From positions 1 through 56,027 of the forward strand of contig CAMCXO010000018.1 of the NCBI GenBank assembly GCA_945883565.1: a DNA stretch of 56,027 nucleotides, read 5' to 3'. The stretch comes from Chryseobacterium gleum (GTDB lineage Bacteria > Bacteroidota > Bacteroidia > Flavobacteriales > Schleiferiaceae). Made by a program: the position numbers and the translations under genes. Each line of letters opens with the position of its first letter. Position 1 is the stretch's first letter. This document shows positions 1-9,262 of this stretch, one piece after another. Under the pieces are notes generated by a model, which did not search any database, was not told the DNA's origin, and saw nothing but the letters and a program-made list of their open reading frames with translations.

Positions 1-830
1 CACCTACCACATACCTCGAACTCACCTTCGCATACCTCGAACTCACTTACCACATACCTCGAACTCACCTTCCACATACCTCGAACTCACCTTCGCAGAC
101 CTCGAACTCACCTACCACATACCTCGAACTCACTTACAACATACCTCGAACTCACTTACAACATACCTCGAACTCACCTACCACATACCTCGAACTCACC
201 TTCGCAGACCTCGAACTCACTTACAACATACCTCGAACTCACTTACAACACACCTCGAACTCACTTACAACATACCTCGAACTCACCTTCGCAGACCTCG
301 AACTCACTTACAACACACCTCGAACTCACTTACAACATACCTCGAACTCACTTACAACATACCTCGAACTCACCTTCGCAGACCTCGAACCCACTTACAA
401 CATACCTCGAACTCACTTACAACATACCTCGAACTCACCTTCGCAGACCTCGAACTCACTTACAACATACCTCGAACTCACTTACAACATACCTCGAACT
501 CACTTACAACATACCTCGAACTCACCTTCGCAGACCTCGAACTCACCTACTACATACCTCGAACTCACCTACCACATACCTCGAACTCACCTACCACATA
601 CCTCGAACTCACTTACCACATACCTCGAACTCACTTACCACATACCTCGAACTCACCTACCACATACCTCGAACTCACCTACCACATACCTCGAACTCAC
701 TTACCACATACCTCGAACTCACCTACCACATACCTCGAACTCACCTACCACATACTTCGAACCCACCTTCGCAGTCTCGTAACTCACCTTCGCAGTCTCG
801 TAAGTCACCTTCGCAGAGTCGATCCTCACT
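1..830. repeat. Minisatellite array of 21/22-bp units (about 39 copies, continues left of the window)
   Basis: About 39 head-to-tail units share the core ACCTCGAACTCAC. Three variants alternate: a 22-bp form with CTACCACAT, a 22-bp form with TTACAACAT and a 21-bp form with CTTCGCAG. Between about 20 and 540 the 21-bp form recurs every three to five units, so there is a higher-order period. The last three units (from about 765) are degenerate, ending in TCTCGTAACTC and AGTCGATCCTC, as expected at an array edge. The strand shown is G-poor. Because 21- and 22-bp units are mixed, no reading frame survives and the array is not protein-coding. The left end is cut by the window. Confidence 0.95.
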
Positions 831-1077
831 TTAGCATTTTACACAATGGGCGTTGCGCTTTAATGCCCGGTTGCCACAAGGTTTAAAAGAACATCGCCCT
901 GCAAAAAGCGGGTATTTTACCTGCCTTTGTGGGGGTTAAAATTATTCAATTTTATTACAACCCATGGCAATTTCTCTTTGGTGGCGGTCGTTTGGCGGCG
1001 TGCATTTGCCGGGCAAAGCGCCACACTTTTTTATGGCCTCCTTCTATGCAGTGCTTGGCATGCAATTGGCCTTAAAC
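831..1077. other. Non-coding gap between the minisatellite and the lpd terminator
   Basis: I see no gene here. An open frame reading into 1383 on the plus strand is antisense to the end of lpd and has no family features. The gap begins where the repeat decays and ends at the lpd terminator. Confidence 0.6.
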
Positions 1078-1105
1078 AAAAAAGCCACGGCTAAGGCCAT
1101 GGCTT
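1078..1105 (-). terminator. Rho-independent terminator of lpd
   Basis: Read on the minus strand, a 10-bp stem AAGCCATGGC / GCCGTGGCTT (one G-U pair) closes a CTTA loop and is followed directly by a run of T. It lies about 24 bp beyond the lpd stop codon. Confidence 0.85.
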
Positions 1106-1128
1106 ATGGGGTATTCTTGGGTAGGCGC

Positions 1129-2532
1129 TTAAATATGCAAGGGGCGTTTGGCGGTGGCATCCAATGCGGCTTCTTTCACGGCTTCCATATAAGTGGGATG
1201 TGCATGGCTTATACGGGCAATGTCTTCGGCCGAAGCCCTGAATTCCATGGCCACAACGGCTTCTGCAATCATGTCGGCCGCGCGGGCCGATATAATGTGA
1301 ACCCCCAACACCTCATCGGTTTGGGCATCGGCCAATATCTTCACCAAGCCGTCAAGGTCCATGCTTGCTCGGGCTCGTCCTAAAGCTCTAATCGGGAATT
1401 GGCCCACTTTATAGGCTCTGCCTTCTGTTTTTAATTCTTCTTCGGTTCGTCCAACCCCGGCCACTTCGGGCCAGGTATACACCACATTCGGAATTAAGTT
1501 GTAATCTATATGTGGTTTTTGTCCGGCAATCCATTCGGCCACCAAAACGCCTTCTTCTTCGGCCTTATGGGCCAACATGGCGCCGCGCACCACATCGCCT
1601 ATGGCATATATATGAGGCTTGGCGGTTTGCAAATGCCCGTTCACGGGTATTCTGCCTTTTTCATCGGTTTCCAAACCTGCCTGCTCCAAGGCCAATAATT
1701 TTGTATAGGGCTTTCTGCCAACCGATACCAAACAATAATCGGCGGTAAATTCAACGGCTTGGCCTTTTTGATCGTGGGCCACCAAGTTTACCACCTCCCC
1801 GTTTCTTACGGCTTGTTTTACCTGGTGGGAGAGATAAAATTTCACCCCCATTTTCTTCATCGACTTCATCAACTCTTTGCCCATGCTGGCGTCCATGCCG
1901 GGTATAATGCGGTCTGCATATTCCACCACACTTACTTCCGATCCCAAACGGGCATATACTGAACCCAACTCAAGACCTATAACCCCGCCTCCTATAACCA
2001 CCAAATGTTTAGGAACTTCTTTTAATTCAAGGGCTTCGGTCGAGGTAATGAGGCGTTCACCATCTAGCGCAATAAAGGGCAAAGACGCGGGTTCTGAGCC
2101 TGTAGCGATTACAATATGCTTGGCTTCTATGGTTTGAAATTGCCCATCCTGGGCGGTAATCTTTATGCGTGTTTCGCTTTCAAAACTTCCCAAACCGTGC
2201 AAAACATCGATTTTATTTTTGTCCATTAAGAACTTTACCCCATCGCAGGTTTGCTTTACCACTTGGGCTTTGCGGGCAATCATTTGCGTCAGGTTAACCT
2301 TGGGCTCGTTTATTTCAATGCCATGTTCGGCAAACGATTTTTTGGCCTGATAAAAATGCTCAGAGCTGTCGAGCAATGCCTTAGACGGAATACAACCTAC
2401 ATTTAAACAGGTTCCACCCAAAGTAGAAGATTTTTCAATTAAGGCGGTCTTCATTCCCAATTGGGCCGCGCGAAGGGCACAAACGTACCCGCCGGGTCCC
2501 GAACCAATAATAACGATGTCGTAGGCTTGCAT
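1129..2532 (-). CDS. lpd: Dihydrolipoyl dehydrogenase (E3)
   Basis: E3 flavoprotein that reoxidises the dihydrolipoyl groups of 2-oxoacid dehydrogenase complexes and passes electrons to NAD+. The 467 residues are the normal length. The N-terminus has the FAD dinucleotide fold GSGPGGYVCA followed by the redox-disulfide signature GGTCLNVGCIPSK. A second GxGxxG (VIGGGVIGLELGSVYARLG) binds NAD, and ISHAHPTYMEAVKEAA near the C-terminus carries the catalytic His-Glu pair. It lies 61 bp downstream of lnt on the same strand and ends at a clear terminator. The fused E1 gene at 4597 is a plausible partner, but no E2 gene is in the window. Family assignment is secure; which complex it serves is inferred. 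Confidence 0.97.
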   Translation of the reverse strand: MQAYDIVIIGSGPGGYVCALRAAQLGMKTALIEKSSTLGGTCLNVGCIPSKALLDSSEHFYQAKKSFAEHGIEINEPKVNLTQMIARKAQVVKQTCDGVKFLMDKNKIDVLHGLGSFESETRIKITAQDGQFQTIEAKHIVIATGSEPASLPFIALDGERLITSTEALELKEVPKHLVVIGGGVIGLELGSVYARLGSEVSVVEYADRIIPGMDASMGKELMKSMKKMGVKFYLSHQVKQAVRNGEVVNLVAHDQKGQAVEFTADYCLVSVGRKPYTKLLALEQAGLETDEKGRIPVNGHLQTAKPHIYAIGDVVRGAMLAHKAEEEGVLVAEWIAGQKPHIDYNLIPNVVYTWPEVAGVGRTEEELKTEGRAYKVGQFPIRALGRARASMDLDGLVKILADAQTDEVLGVHIISARAADMIAEAVVAMEFRASAEDIARISHAHPTYMEAVKEAALDATAKRPLHI

Positions 2533-2593
2533 GCTTATTTAATTAAGAAAGGCAAATTTCGGTTACAAACCCATAACGCACGAGATAAAACGC

Positions 2594-4195
2594 TCAAGAT
2601 TTTGCGCGCTTGTTTTTTAAAGCGCGGCTTAAGGTGTAAAGTAAAAAGCCCAGACCTATAAAAACCCCGATGCGCAATACATAGTCTCCGTATCGGCTGT
2701 AAAAACTCAAGTTCTCATTTAGCGTTACTTCGGCCGTTAATACGCCCCGCTTTTCCCAGCCAAGGGTTTGAACCAAATCGCCACGGGCATTTATTATAGC
2801 CGAAATACCGGTATTGGCCGAACGAGCCAGGGACCTGCGGTTTTCTATGGCCCTCAATCGGGCGTAGTGCAGGTGTTGTTTGTGGCCCTCACTGTCTCCC
2901 CACCACCCATCGTTGGTAATCACCAAAAGCAAGCTGCCGCCTTTGCGTACGTATTCGGTTACAAAGCCGCCAAATTCATTTTCCCAGCAAATAATTGGGG
3001 CCACCTTGGCTTTGCCATTATCGTGAACAAAAACCTCTCTGTGGTTTTGGGTTCGGTTGGTTCCGGCCATCCCGCCAAAATCGAGCACCAATTCACCCAA
3101 AATGGGTTCCAGTATTTGCATAAAGGGCATTTTCTCGGCCCCTACCACCAGTTTCGATTTGTGGTAAACCGGAATGCTGTCGGCCGCACTCATTTGTAGG
3201 GCGGTGTTGTGCACATCGTACCAATATCCGTCAGAGCCTAATTGTCTGGCGGTATTGGTGGCTTGATGTGTATACCTTTTAATGGTGTTGGCGCCCAATA
3301 CCATATGCAAATTGGGAAAGTTTTGTCTAAAGCTTTCAAGGTATTTTAAGGTGGGCTCCTGCTTTAATTGATCAAGGTTTAAGCCGTTTGGAATAAGGGT
3401 TTCCGGCCCAATTAAATAGTCGGTTTCTTCATTTACATAGGGCTCGGCTTCGCGCAAAAAGAGCGTAAGCTGCTCGCCAACGGGCATTTCAAACTTTTCG
3501 GTATAGGGTTCTATATTGGGTTGAACCACCAATACCTGCACTTTTTCTCCATTTAAATCGAAGCTGTAATACCTGTAAAGTGAATAACCCAATGGCACAA
3601 ACACCCAAATGCCAAATGTATAAAAGGCCCTAATGGGGCTAATACCGCGACCCATGCGCAAAATGCCTGTTAATATTAAAAGGTTAGCCACCACCACCCA
3701 AACACTGCCTCCAAAAACACCGGTATACTCATACCACTGAATCCATTTCGGATGGTGGGCAAAGGCATTGCCCAATTCCAGCCAAGGCCAGTCCATATCC
3801 CAATCGCGTAAAATCCATTCCGGAATGAGCCATAAAAATGGCAAAGCCAACAGTCCTTTCTTCTCGCCCAAATGGGTAAGGCTTTGCAGCCAGGCCACCA
3901 TAGCCAATGCGTGCAGCGAAGCGGCAATAAACACCACCGCCACCAGGCCCGACCAATGCGCCAGTGAAATCCACCAGCCGGTTAGGCCGTTCCAAAGTGC
4001 AAAGCTCCACCAGGCATAAAAAAAGACCAACCGTTTTGTTTTGGTGGCTTTGCTTTGGTACAGGCTGTAAACCACCCAAAGCAATGGCACCAAGGCCACA
4101 AGCACCAAGGGTGAGAAGCCCATTTGTGGCCAACTTAAATAAAGCCCCAATCCGCTTAGGGTAGATAACGCAAAATGTGCCCCTTTAAATTTCAT
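2594..4195 (-). CDS. lnt: Apolipoprotein N-acyltransferase
   Basis: Inner-membrane enzyme that adds the third acyl chain to the N-terminal cysteine of lipoproteins, the last step of lipoprotein maturation. The first half (residues about 1-215) is hydrophobic with several membrane segments. The second half is a nitrilase-like domain with the expected Glu-Lys-Cys triad: the Glu in IGPETLIP, the Lys in YHKSKLVVGAEKMPF and the Cys in PIICWENEF, followed by TNDGWWGDS. A final membrane helix closes the protein. The 533 residues are typical. It heads a two-gene unit with lpd. Lipoproteins that would be its substrates are encoded at 15921 and 39650. Confidence 0.95.
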   Translation of the reverse strand: MKFKGAHFALSTLSGLGLYLSWPQMGFSPLVLVALVPLLWVVYSLYQSKATKTKRLVFFYAWWSFALWNGLTGWWISLAHWSGLVAVVFIAASLHALAMVAWLQSLTHLGEKKGLLALPFLWLIPEWILRDWDMDWPWLELGNAFAHHPKWIQWYEYTGVFGGSVWVVVANLLILTGILRMGRGISPIRAFYTFGIWVFVPLGYSLYRYYSFDLNGEKVQVLVVQPNIEPYTEKFEMPVGEQLTLFLREAEPYVNEETDYLIGPETLIPNGLNLDQLKQEPTLKYLESFRQNFPNLHMVLGANTIKRYTHQATNTARQLGSDGYWYDVHNTALQMSAADSIPVYHKSKLVVGAEKMPFMQILEPILGELVLDFGGMAGTNRTQNHREVFVHDNGKAKVAPIICWENEFGGFVTEYVRKGGSLLLVITNDGWWGDSEGHKQHLHYARLRAIENRRSLARSANTGISAIINARGDLVQTLGWEKRGVLTAEVTLNENLSFYSRYGDYVLRIGVFIGLGFLLYTLSRALKNKRAKS

Positions 4196-4329
4196 AACCG
4201 TTACTTTGAATGGGTTAAAGGTAATTAAGCATTAAAACCCGCTTTAAATTTTTCGCCAAGCAAAGGTTTAAGCAGCGCCTTAATTCCACACCTTTACTTT
4301 CTATCTTTTAAAACTTCATGCACAAACTT

Positions 4330-4337
4330 TAAATTTG
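4330..4337 (+). promoter_or_regulatory. Bacteroidota-type -7 box of the tRNA-Leu gene
   Basis: TAAATTTG matches the TAnnTTTG consensus exactly and ends 15 bp before the tRNA 5' end. A -33 element is not clear (TTTT at 4306-4309). Confidence 0.55.
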
Positions 4338-4352
4338 TAGCCCTGTTTTTTT

Positions 4353-4434
4353 GCGGATGTGGCGAAATTGGTAGACGCGCTGTCTTCAGGCGGCAGTGCT
4401 GCAAGGCATGGGGGTTCGAGTCCCTTCATCCGCA
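4353..4434 (+). tRNA. tRNA-Leu (anticodon CAG)
   Basis: The 82-nt cloverleaf has acceptor arms GCGGATG / CATCCGC with discriminator A, a D arm with AAATTGGTAGAC, an anticodon stem CTGTC / GGCAG around the loop TTCAGGC (anticodon CAG, reading CUG), a long variable arm typical of class II tRNAs and a T loop GTTCGAG. The CCA end is not encoded. It stands alone, with its own promoter box and terminator. Confidence 0.96.
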
Positions 4435-4444
4435 CTTTTTAAAA

Positions 4445-4475
4445 CCGCATGCCGTTTGTGGGCGCGGCTTTTTTT
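4445..4475 (+). terminator. Rho-independent terminator after tRNA-Leu
   Basis: CCGC and GCC pair with GGC and GCGG with a two-base bulge, followed by seven T. It lies about 10 bp beyond the tRNA. Confidence 0.7.
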
Positions 4476-4538
4476 CACGTCTTGGCCAGGTGCTAATCCA
4501 AACAAGCTGTAAAACCCGGCCACAACTTGCAACTTTGC

Positions 4539-4572
4539 TTTGGCAAGAGGCGCTGGCGAATCATTACTTTTG
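4539..4572 (+). promoter_or_regulatory. Promoter of the E1 operon
   Basis: TTTG (4539-4542), a 22-bp gap and TACTTTTG (4565-4572) fit the Bacteroidota -33/-7 consensus with a slightly long spacer. The predicted start of transcription lies near 4578, which supports the ATG at 4597 over the upstream in-frame start at 4540. Confidence 0.55.
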
Positions 4573-4596
4573 CAATCCCCCCTAAAGGTTATTACA

Positions 4597-7002
4597 ATGA
4601 AATCGAAATACACTTTGCAAGAAGAATTGTCGTTTGACGAATTGCAGGAATTGGTTTTGGCCGATTATAAATTGGCCTGCGAAAGCCGCGAAGCCAGTTT
4701 AATGGGGAGGCGCGAAGTGTTAACAGGTAAAGCGAAGTTCGGCATTTTTGGCGACGGCAAAGAATTGGCGCAAATAGCCTGGGCAAAAGTGTTTCGCGAT
4801 GGCGATTTTAGATCGGGTTACTACCGCGACCAAACGTTTATGATGGCGATTGGACAGCTTAGCACCCGCGAGTTTTTTTCGAGTTTGTATGCCGATACCA
4901 ACCACCTGCACGAACCCGCCAGCGCAGGAAGGCAAATGAACGGGCATTTTGCTACCCAAAGCCTCGATGAAAATGGGGAGTGGAAATCACTAATTAACCA
5001 AAAGAATTCTTCGGCCGATATTTCGCCCACAGCGGCCCAAATGCCACGCTTATTGGGTTTGGCCCAAGCTTCTCAGGTATATCGAAAGGTAGAGGGTTTG
5101 CGCGAATCCAATGCCTTTAGCCATGGCGGTAACGAAGTGGCCTGGGGAACCATTGGCAATGCCTCCACCTCTGAGGGGCACTTTTTTGAAACCCTTAACG
5201 CTGCGGGGGTTCTACAGGTTCCTATGGTAATTTCGGTTTGGGACGATGACTATGGCATTTCGGTTCACAGCCGTTTCCAAACGACCAAAGAAAACATTTC
5301 CGAAATTTTAAAGGGTTTTCAGCGCGACGAAAACGCTGAAGGCTTCGAAATTATTCAAGTAAAAGGTTGGGACTATCCGGCGCTTATAGAAGCTTATGAG
5401 CGGGCCGATAAGCTTGCCCGCGAAAAGCATATTCCGGTGCTTATACATGTACGCGAAATGACCCAGCCTCAGGGCCATTCCACTTCGGGTTCGCACGAGC
5501 GTTACAAAAACGAACAACGCCTAAAATGGGAAAGCGACTTCGATTGCATCAAAAAGTTCAGAGAATGGTTATTAGAAAACAATTTAGCCAAAGCAGAAGA
5601 TTTAGACGCTGTTGAACAAGAAGCCAAGAAGAATGCGCGTACAGCCAAATCGGAAGCCTGGAAACTGTATCTGGATCCTATTTTGGAAGAACAAAAAGAG
5701 GCTTTGGAACGGCTTAAGGCCTTAATGGCCGAAACCGGGATTGAACTAAGCGATTTGGTTGAAAGTCTTTCTGCCAATAAGGAACCTTTAAGAAGAGATA
5801 TTTACCATTTGGTGCGCAAAGCACTTTACCGCACGGCCCATTTGGGTGGAGCAGCATTTACCGAAACCAAAGCTTGGTGGGAAAAACAAAAAGCAGCCAA
5901 TGCAAACCGATATTCCAGTCATTTGATGAGCGAAAGCGCCCATTCGGCCTTAAAGGTGAAAGGGGTTGAAGCGGTTTACAACCACGATTCAGAACAGGTA
6001 GACGCACGCATCATATTGCGCGAAAACTTTGATAGAATTTTGGCCGAGAAACCGGAGGTTTTGATTTTTGGTGAGGATGCCGGAAAAATTGGGGATGTTA
6101 ATCAAGGGCTGGAAGGCCTTCAGGCCAAATATGGCGAAACAAGGGTGGCCGATACAGGCATTAGAGAGGCCACCATTTTAGGGCAGGGCATGGGCATGGC
6201 CATGCGTGGTTTGCGACCTATTGCTGAAATTCAGTATCTAGATTATGTTTTGTATGCCCTTCAGTTAATGAGCGACGATTTGGCCACTTTGCATTACAGG
6301 ACCAAAGGCCGCCAAAAGGCACCCTTAATTATTCGCACACGCGGCCACCGATTAGAAGGCATTTGGCACAGCGGATCGCCTATGGGAGGCATAATCAATT
6401 TGGTGAGAGGCATTCACGTATTGGTACCTCGAAATATGACCAAAGCCGCGGGCTTTTACAACACCTTGCTGGAAGCCGATGAGCCCGGTTTGGTGGTGGA
6501 ATGCTTAAATGGATACAGGTTAAAAGAAACCATGCCGGCCAATTTGGCCAGCCTTAGAACCCCGCTTGGAGAAGTGGAAACCATACGCGAAGGCAACGAT
6601 TTAACGGTTGTAACCTATGGTTCATCTTGCCGAATAGCCCTCGATGCAGCCGATATTTTGGCTCAATTAAACATTCACATTCAAATAATAGACGTTCAAA
6701 GCTTGCTGCCTTTTGATGTTAACCACCAAATTGCCGCCGAATTGAAGAAAACCAATCGGGTTATTTTCATGGATGAAGATGTACCCGGTGGCGCTTCGGC
6801 TTATATGATGCAGCAAGTACTTGAGGCGCAGGAAGGGTATAAACATCTCGACAGTTTGCCGAGAACCCTGTGCAGTAAGGCACACCGCCCGGCCTATGGG
6901 TCTGATGGCGATTACTTTTCTAAACCATCGGCCGAAGATTTGGTTGAACTTTGTTTGGAGATGTTGAATGAAGCCCAACCATCTCGTTTTCCCAGAATTT
7001 GA
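4597..7002 (+). CDS. Fused alpha/beta E1 component of a 2-oxoacid dehydrogenase
   Basis: Thiamine-diphosphate-dependent decarboxylase subunit, with alpha and beta E1 joined in one 801-residue chain. The alpha half (residues about 30-400) carries the cofactor segment from GNASTSEGHFFETLNAAG to SVWDDDYGIS; the first residues read GN where the family usually has GDG. The beta half (from about 460) shows FGEDAGKIGDVNQG, DTGIREATILGQGMGMAMRG, EIQYLDYV and RTRGHRLEGIWHSG. This fused form is common in Flavobacteria and usually annotated as branched-chain 2-oxoacid or general 2-oxoacid E1; the substrate cannot be read from sequence. The ATG at 4597 is chosen because the promoter box lies between it and the upstream frame start. 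It heads an operon with the next three genes; lpd lies across the tRNA. Confidence 0.88.
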   Translation: MKSKYTLQEELSFDELQELVLADYKLACESREASLMGRREVLTGKAKFGIFGDGKELAQIAWAKVFRDGDFRSGYYRDQTFMMAIGQLSTREFFSSLYADTNHLHEPASAGRQMNGHFATQSLDENGEWKSLINQKNSSADISPTAAQMPRLLGLAQASQVYRKVEGLRESNAFSHGGNEVAWGTIGNASTSEGHFFETLNAAGVLQVPMVISVWDDDYGISVHSRFQTTKENISEILKGFQRDENAEGFEIIQVKGWDYPALIEAYERADKLAREKHIPVLIHVREMTQPQGHSTSGSHERYKNEQRLKWESDFDCIKKFREWLLENNLAKAEDLDAVEQEAKKNARTAKSEAWKLYLDPILEEQKEALERLKALMAETGIELSDLVESLSANKEPLRRDIYHLVRKALYRTAHLGGAAFTETKAWWEKQKAANANRYSSHLMSESAHSALKVKGVEAVYNHDSEQVDARIILRENFDRILAEKPEVLIFGEDAGKIGDVNQGLEGLQAKYGETRVADTGIREATILGQGMGMAMRGLRPIAEIQYLDYVLYALQLMSDDLATLHYRTKGRQKAPLIIRTRGHRLEGIWHSGSPMGGIINLVRGIHVLVPRNMTKAAGFYNTLLEADEPGLVVECLNGYRLKETMPANLASLRTPLGEVETIREGNDLTVVTYGSSCRIALDAADILAQLNIHIQIIDVQSLLPFDVNHQIAAELKKTNRVIFMDEDVPGGASAYMMQQVLEAQEGYKHLDSLPRTLCSKAHRPAYGSDGDYFSKPSAEDLVELCLEMLNEAQPSRFPRI

Positions 7003-8198
7003 GTGCACTTCATAAAAATCTGGTTGCAGGGGTTTTAGAGGTTTTAGAGCAAACCTTTGGCATGAAGATTTATGCCGACAAAGTGATTGAGCGCCTTTTG
7101 AAAACCAACCGCAATTGGGGAAGCCGCGACCGTGCTTTTGTGGCAGAGCACAGCTACAATATGGTGCGGCATTGGCGTTTGCTTTGGGCTCTAAAGGGCG
7201 AAGAACCTGCACTTAAGCGCAAGCTTTTGTGGGAGCTGTTTGGGGTATACTGGCTATGGAAAGGCCAAACTTTGCCCGATTGGGAGGCTTTTGCCACCAT
7301 TTCGAAAAGCCGTTTTGAAGAAGTTGATAATTGGTCGCTCGATGTGCTTCAAAGTTACCCTGAATGGTTGCATCAGCGCGCCAGCCAGGAGCTTGCCGGG
7401 CAATGGCCCCAATTGGCTAAAGAACTAAACAACCCGGCTCCATTGGTATTAAGAACCAATTTGCTTAAAACCACCCGGGCAGAATTAATTCAGAGACTAC
7501 AGGCCGAAGGCCTTCAACCAAAGGCCTTTGAGCTGAATAACGAAGGCCTTGTTTTAGAGGAACGCAGCAATACGTTTAAACTAGAAAGTTTTAAAGATGG
7601 CTGGTTTGAAGTACAAGATGGTGGTAGCCAGTTAATCGCACCTTTTGTTGAGGCAGCTCCGGGTATGAGAATTATAGATGCCTGTGCAGGGGCTGGAGGA
7701 AAAAGCTTGCACTTGGCTGCTTTAATGGAAAACAAAGGCAGCATTTTAAGCATGGATATAGAGGCCTGGAAACTGGAAGAGCTTAAAAAAAGGGCCAGGC
7801 GCAATGGGGTTCACAATTTGGAAACCCGCCCAATTGAATCGACCAAAACCATAAAACGTCTGGAGAAAAGTGCCGACAGGGTTTTGCTCGATGTGCCTTG
7901 CAGTGGTACGGGGGTAATTAAGCGCAATCCCGACACCAAATGGAAGCTCGATGCTGAACACCTCGATCATGTGGTTCAGGTGCAAAGCGATATTCTAGAG
8001 CGGTATTCTCAGATGGTAAAGCCGGGCGGAAAGTTGGTTTACGCCACTTGCAGCATTTTTCCCAGCGAAAACGAAGATCAGGTAACGCATTTTCTGGACA
8101 ATCACCCCGACTTTAAGCTAGAAAATCAACAGCGTATCTCACCCAGCAATAAAGGCACAGATGGGTTTTTTATGGCCCGATTAATTCGTTATGAATAA
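6999..8198 (+). CDS. RsmB/NOP-family RNA (cytosine-5) methyltransferase
   Basis: SAM-dependent methyltransferase that probably makes m5C in rRNA. An N-terminal helical region (about 1-130) precedes the Rossmann-type catalytic domain. Visible motifs are the SAM loop IDACAGAGGKSLHLAALM, an acidic strand SMDIEAWKLEEL, the DVPCSGTGVIKRNPD motif holding one catalytic cysteine and YATCSIFPSENEDQV holding the other. The start appears to be TTG at 6999, overlapping the E1 stop as TTGA; the next in-frame ATG (7063) would cut the conserved ADKVIERLLK helix short. It overlaps murQ by 8 bp. It could target a base other than that of E. coli RsmB, so no symbol is given. Confidence 0.88.
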   Translation: MSALHKNLVAGVLEVLEQTFGMKIYADKVIERLLKTNRNWGSRDRAFVAEHSYNMVRHWRLLWALKGEEPALKRKLLWELFGVYWLWKGQTLPDWEAFATISKSRFEEVDNWSLDVLQSYPEWLHQRASQELAGQWPQLAKELNNPAPLVLRTNLLKTTRAELIQRLQAEGLQPKAFELNNEGLVLEERSNTFKLESFKDGWFEVQDGGSQLIAPFVEAAPGMRIIDACAGAGGKSLHLAALMENKGSILSMDIEAWKLEELKKRARRNGVHNLETRPIESTKTIKRLEKSADRVLLDVPCSGTGVIKRNPDTKWKLDAEHLDHVVQVQSDILERYSQMVKPGGKLVYATCSIFPSENEDQVTHFLDNHPDFKLENQQRISPSNKGTDGFFMARLIRYE

Positions 8199-9003
8199 AG
8201 AAACCACCGAAGACAGCTCTCGGCACCAACAGCTCGAACATTTGAGCATTGGTGAACTTCTTAGCCGAATAAATGAAGAAGATGTGAGCGTGGCCCTGGC
8301 CGTGCGCAATTCATTGGATGCCATCGAAAAATTAGCCATTGCTACCCATCAAAAGCTGGAGAATGGGGGGCGTTTGTTTTATTTAGGAGCAGGCACATCG
8401 GGCCGATTGGGCATTTTAGATGCCTCTGAATGTCCTCCTACCTATGGAGTGCCTTCTAATATGGTAATAGGCATAATAGCCGGAGGCGATGGGGCCATTC
8501 GCAAAGCAGTAGAAGGGGCTGAAGACAATGAACAGCAGGCATTTAAAGACCTAAAAGCGTTCGAAGTTGGGCCTGCTGATATGGTGGTGGGCATCACCGC
8601 ATCGGGCCGAACTCCCTATGTATTGGGGGGGTTAAGAGATTGCCAAAAAGCAGGTATTACAACGGGCAGTATTTCATGCAATCCGAATTCGGAGGTAGTT
8701 GTCATTGCCCAATTTCCGGTCGTGGTGCAAACAGGTGCCGAATTTGTTTCGGGCAGTACCCGAATGAAAGCCGGTACCGCCCAGAAAATGGTTTTAAACA
8801 TGCTCACCACTTCGGTTATGATTCGTTTGGGTAGGGTAAAAGGCAACGCCATGGTCGATATGCAACTTTCTAACCAGAAATTGGTTGATAGAGGGAGCAG
8901 AATAATAATGCAATGGCTTAGTTTAGACTACGACTCGGCCAGAAAGCAACTGCTTCTTCATGGAAGCGTAAGAAAAGTACTAGAGTTGAATGGAAAAGCA
9001 TAG
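8191..9003 (+). CDS. murQ: N-acetylmuramic acid 6-phosphate etherase
   Basis: Cleaves the lactyl ether of MurNAc-6-phosphate to give GlcNAc-6-phosphate and lactate, in recycling of cell-wall muramic acid. The 270 residues hold a SIS fold with the family signature GAGTSGRLGILDASECPPTYG, the second conserved block GITASGRTPYVLGGL and GSTRMKAGTAQKMVLNMLTT. The N-terminal TEDSSRHQQLEHLS is also typical. It overlaps the methyltransferase by 8 bp and the next gene by 14 bp, so all are probably translated from one message. No MurNAc kinase or transporter is nearby. Confidence 0.96.
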   Translation: MNKETTEDSSRHQQLEHLSIGELLSRINEEDVSVALAVRNSLDAIEKLAIATHQKLENGGRLFYLGAGTSGRLGILDASECPPTYGVPSNMVIGIIAGGDGAIRKAVEGAEDNEQQAFKDLKAFEVGPADMVVGITASGRTPYVLGGLRDCQKAGITTGSISCNPNSEVVVIAQFPVVVQTGAEFVSGSTRMKAGTAQKMVLNMLTTSVMIRLGRVKGNAMVDMQLSNQKLVDRGSRIIMQWLSLDYDSARKQLLLHGSVRKVLELNGKA

Positions 9004-9256
9004 AAACAACAACCCAAACGAAACTTCTCCCCAAACCAATAAAGAGAAGCTAATCAAAGGCCTTTATCAGATGGCCTTGGCTTTTCCGCTCATTTTTGCC
9101 GGACCAAGTTTGTTCTTTTGGAAAGGCGCTAAAGCTTGGGAAGATGGCCAATACCTTTGGACCATAATATCGGTGGTGGTCATGTTAGGCGCCGCTGTTA
9201 TGGTGGTTTTGGGCCTTAGAAAGGTTTTGGCAGCCTTTTTCGATCAAGAGCCTTAG
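8990..9256 (+). CDS. Small two-helix membrane protein (DUF6095-like)
   Basis: This 88-residue protein has a polar N-terminus and two hydrophobic segments, about residues 30-48 and 55-80, the second rich in Val. In Flavobacteria a DUF6095 protein of this size commonly follows murQ, and both the layout and the sequence style fit; this assignment rests on memory of the family. Its start overlaps the end of murQ by 14 bp. Function is unknown; linkage suggests an envelope role. Confidence 0.7.
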   Translation: MEKHRNNNPNETSPQTNKEKLIKGLYQMALAFPLIFAGPSLFFWKGAKAWEDGQYLWTIISVVVMLGAAVMVVLGLRKVLAAFFDQEP

Positions 9257-9262
9257 GCTCTT
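9246..9262. terminator. Hairpin over the stops of two convergent genes
   Basis: AAGAGCC and GGCTCTT form a perfect 7-bp stem with a TTA loop across the stop codons of the DUF6095-like gene and the T9SS protein gene, whose coding ends are only 4 bp apart. T tracts on both sides are short, so terminator strength is doubtful. Confidence 0.35.

Noticed and set aside
1-830. CRISPR array
   Set aside because: Units abut with no unique spacers and are too short; no cas gene is near.
964-1383. Plus-strand open frame over the end of lpd
   Set aside because: It is antisense to a certain gene for most of its length and shows no protein family features; its start lies between the repeat and the lpd terminator.
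3676-4133. Two alternative frames on the minus strand within lnt
   Set aside because: They lie fully inside the lnt coding region in other frames and have no independent start or domain.
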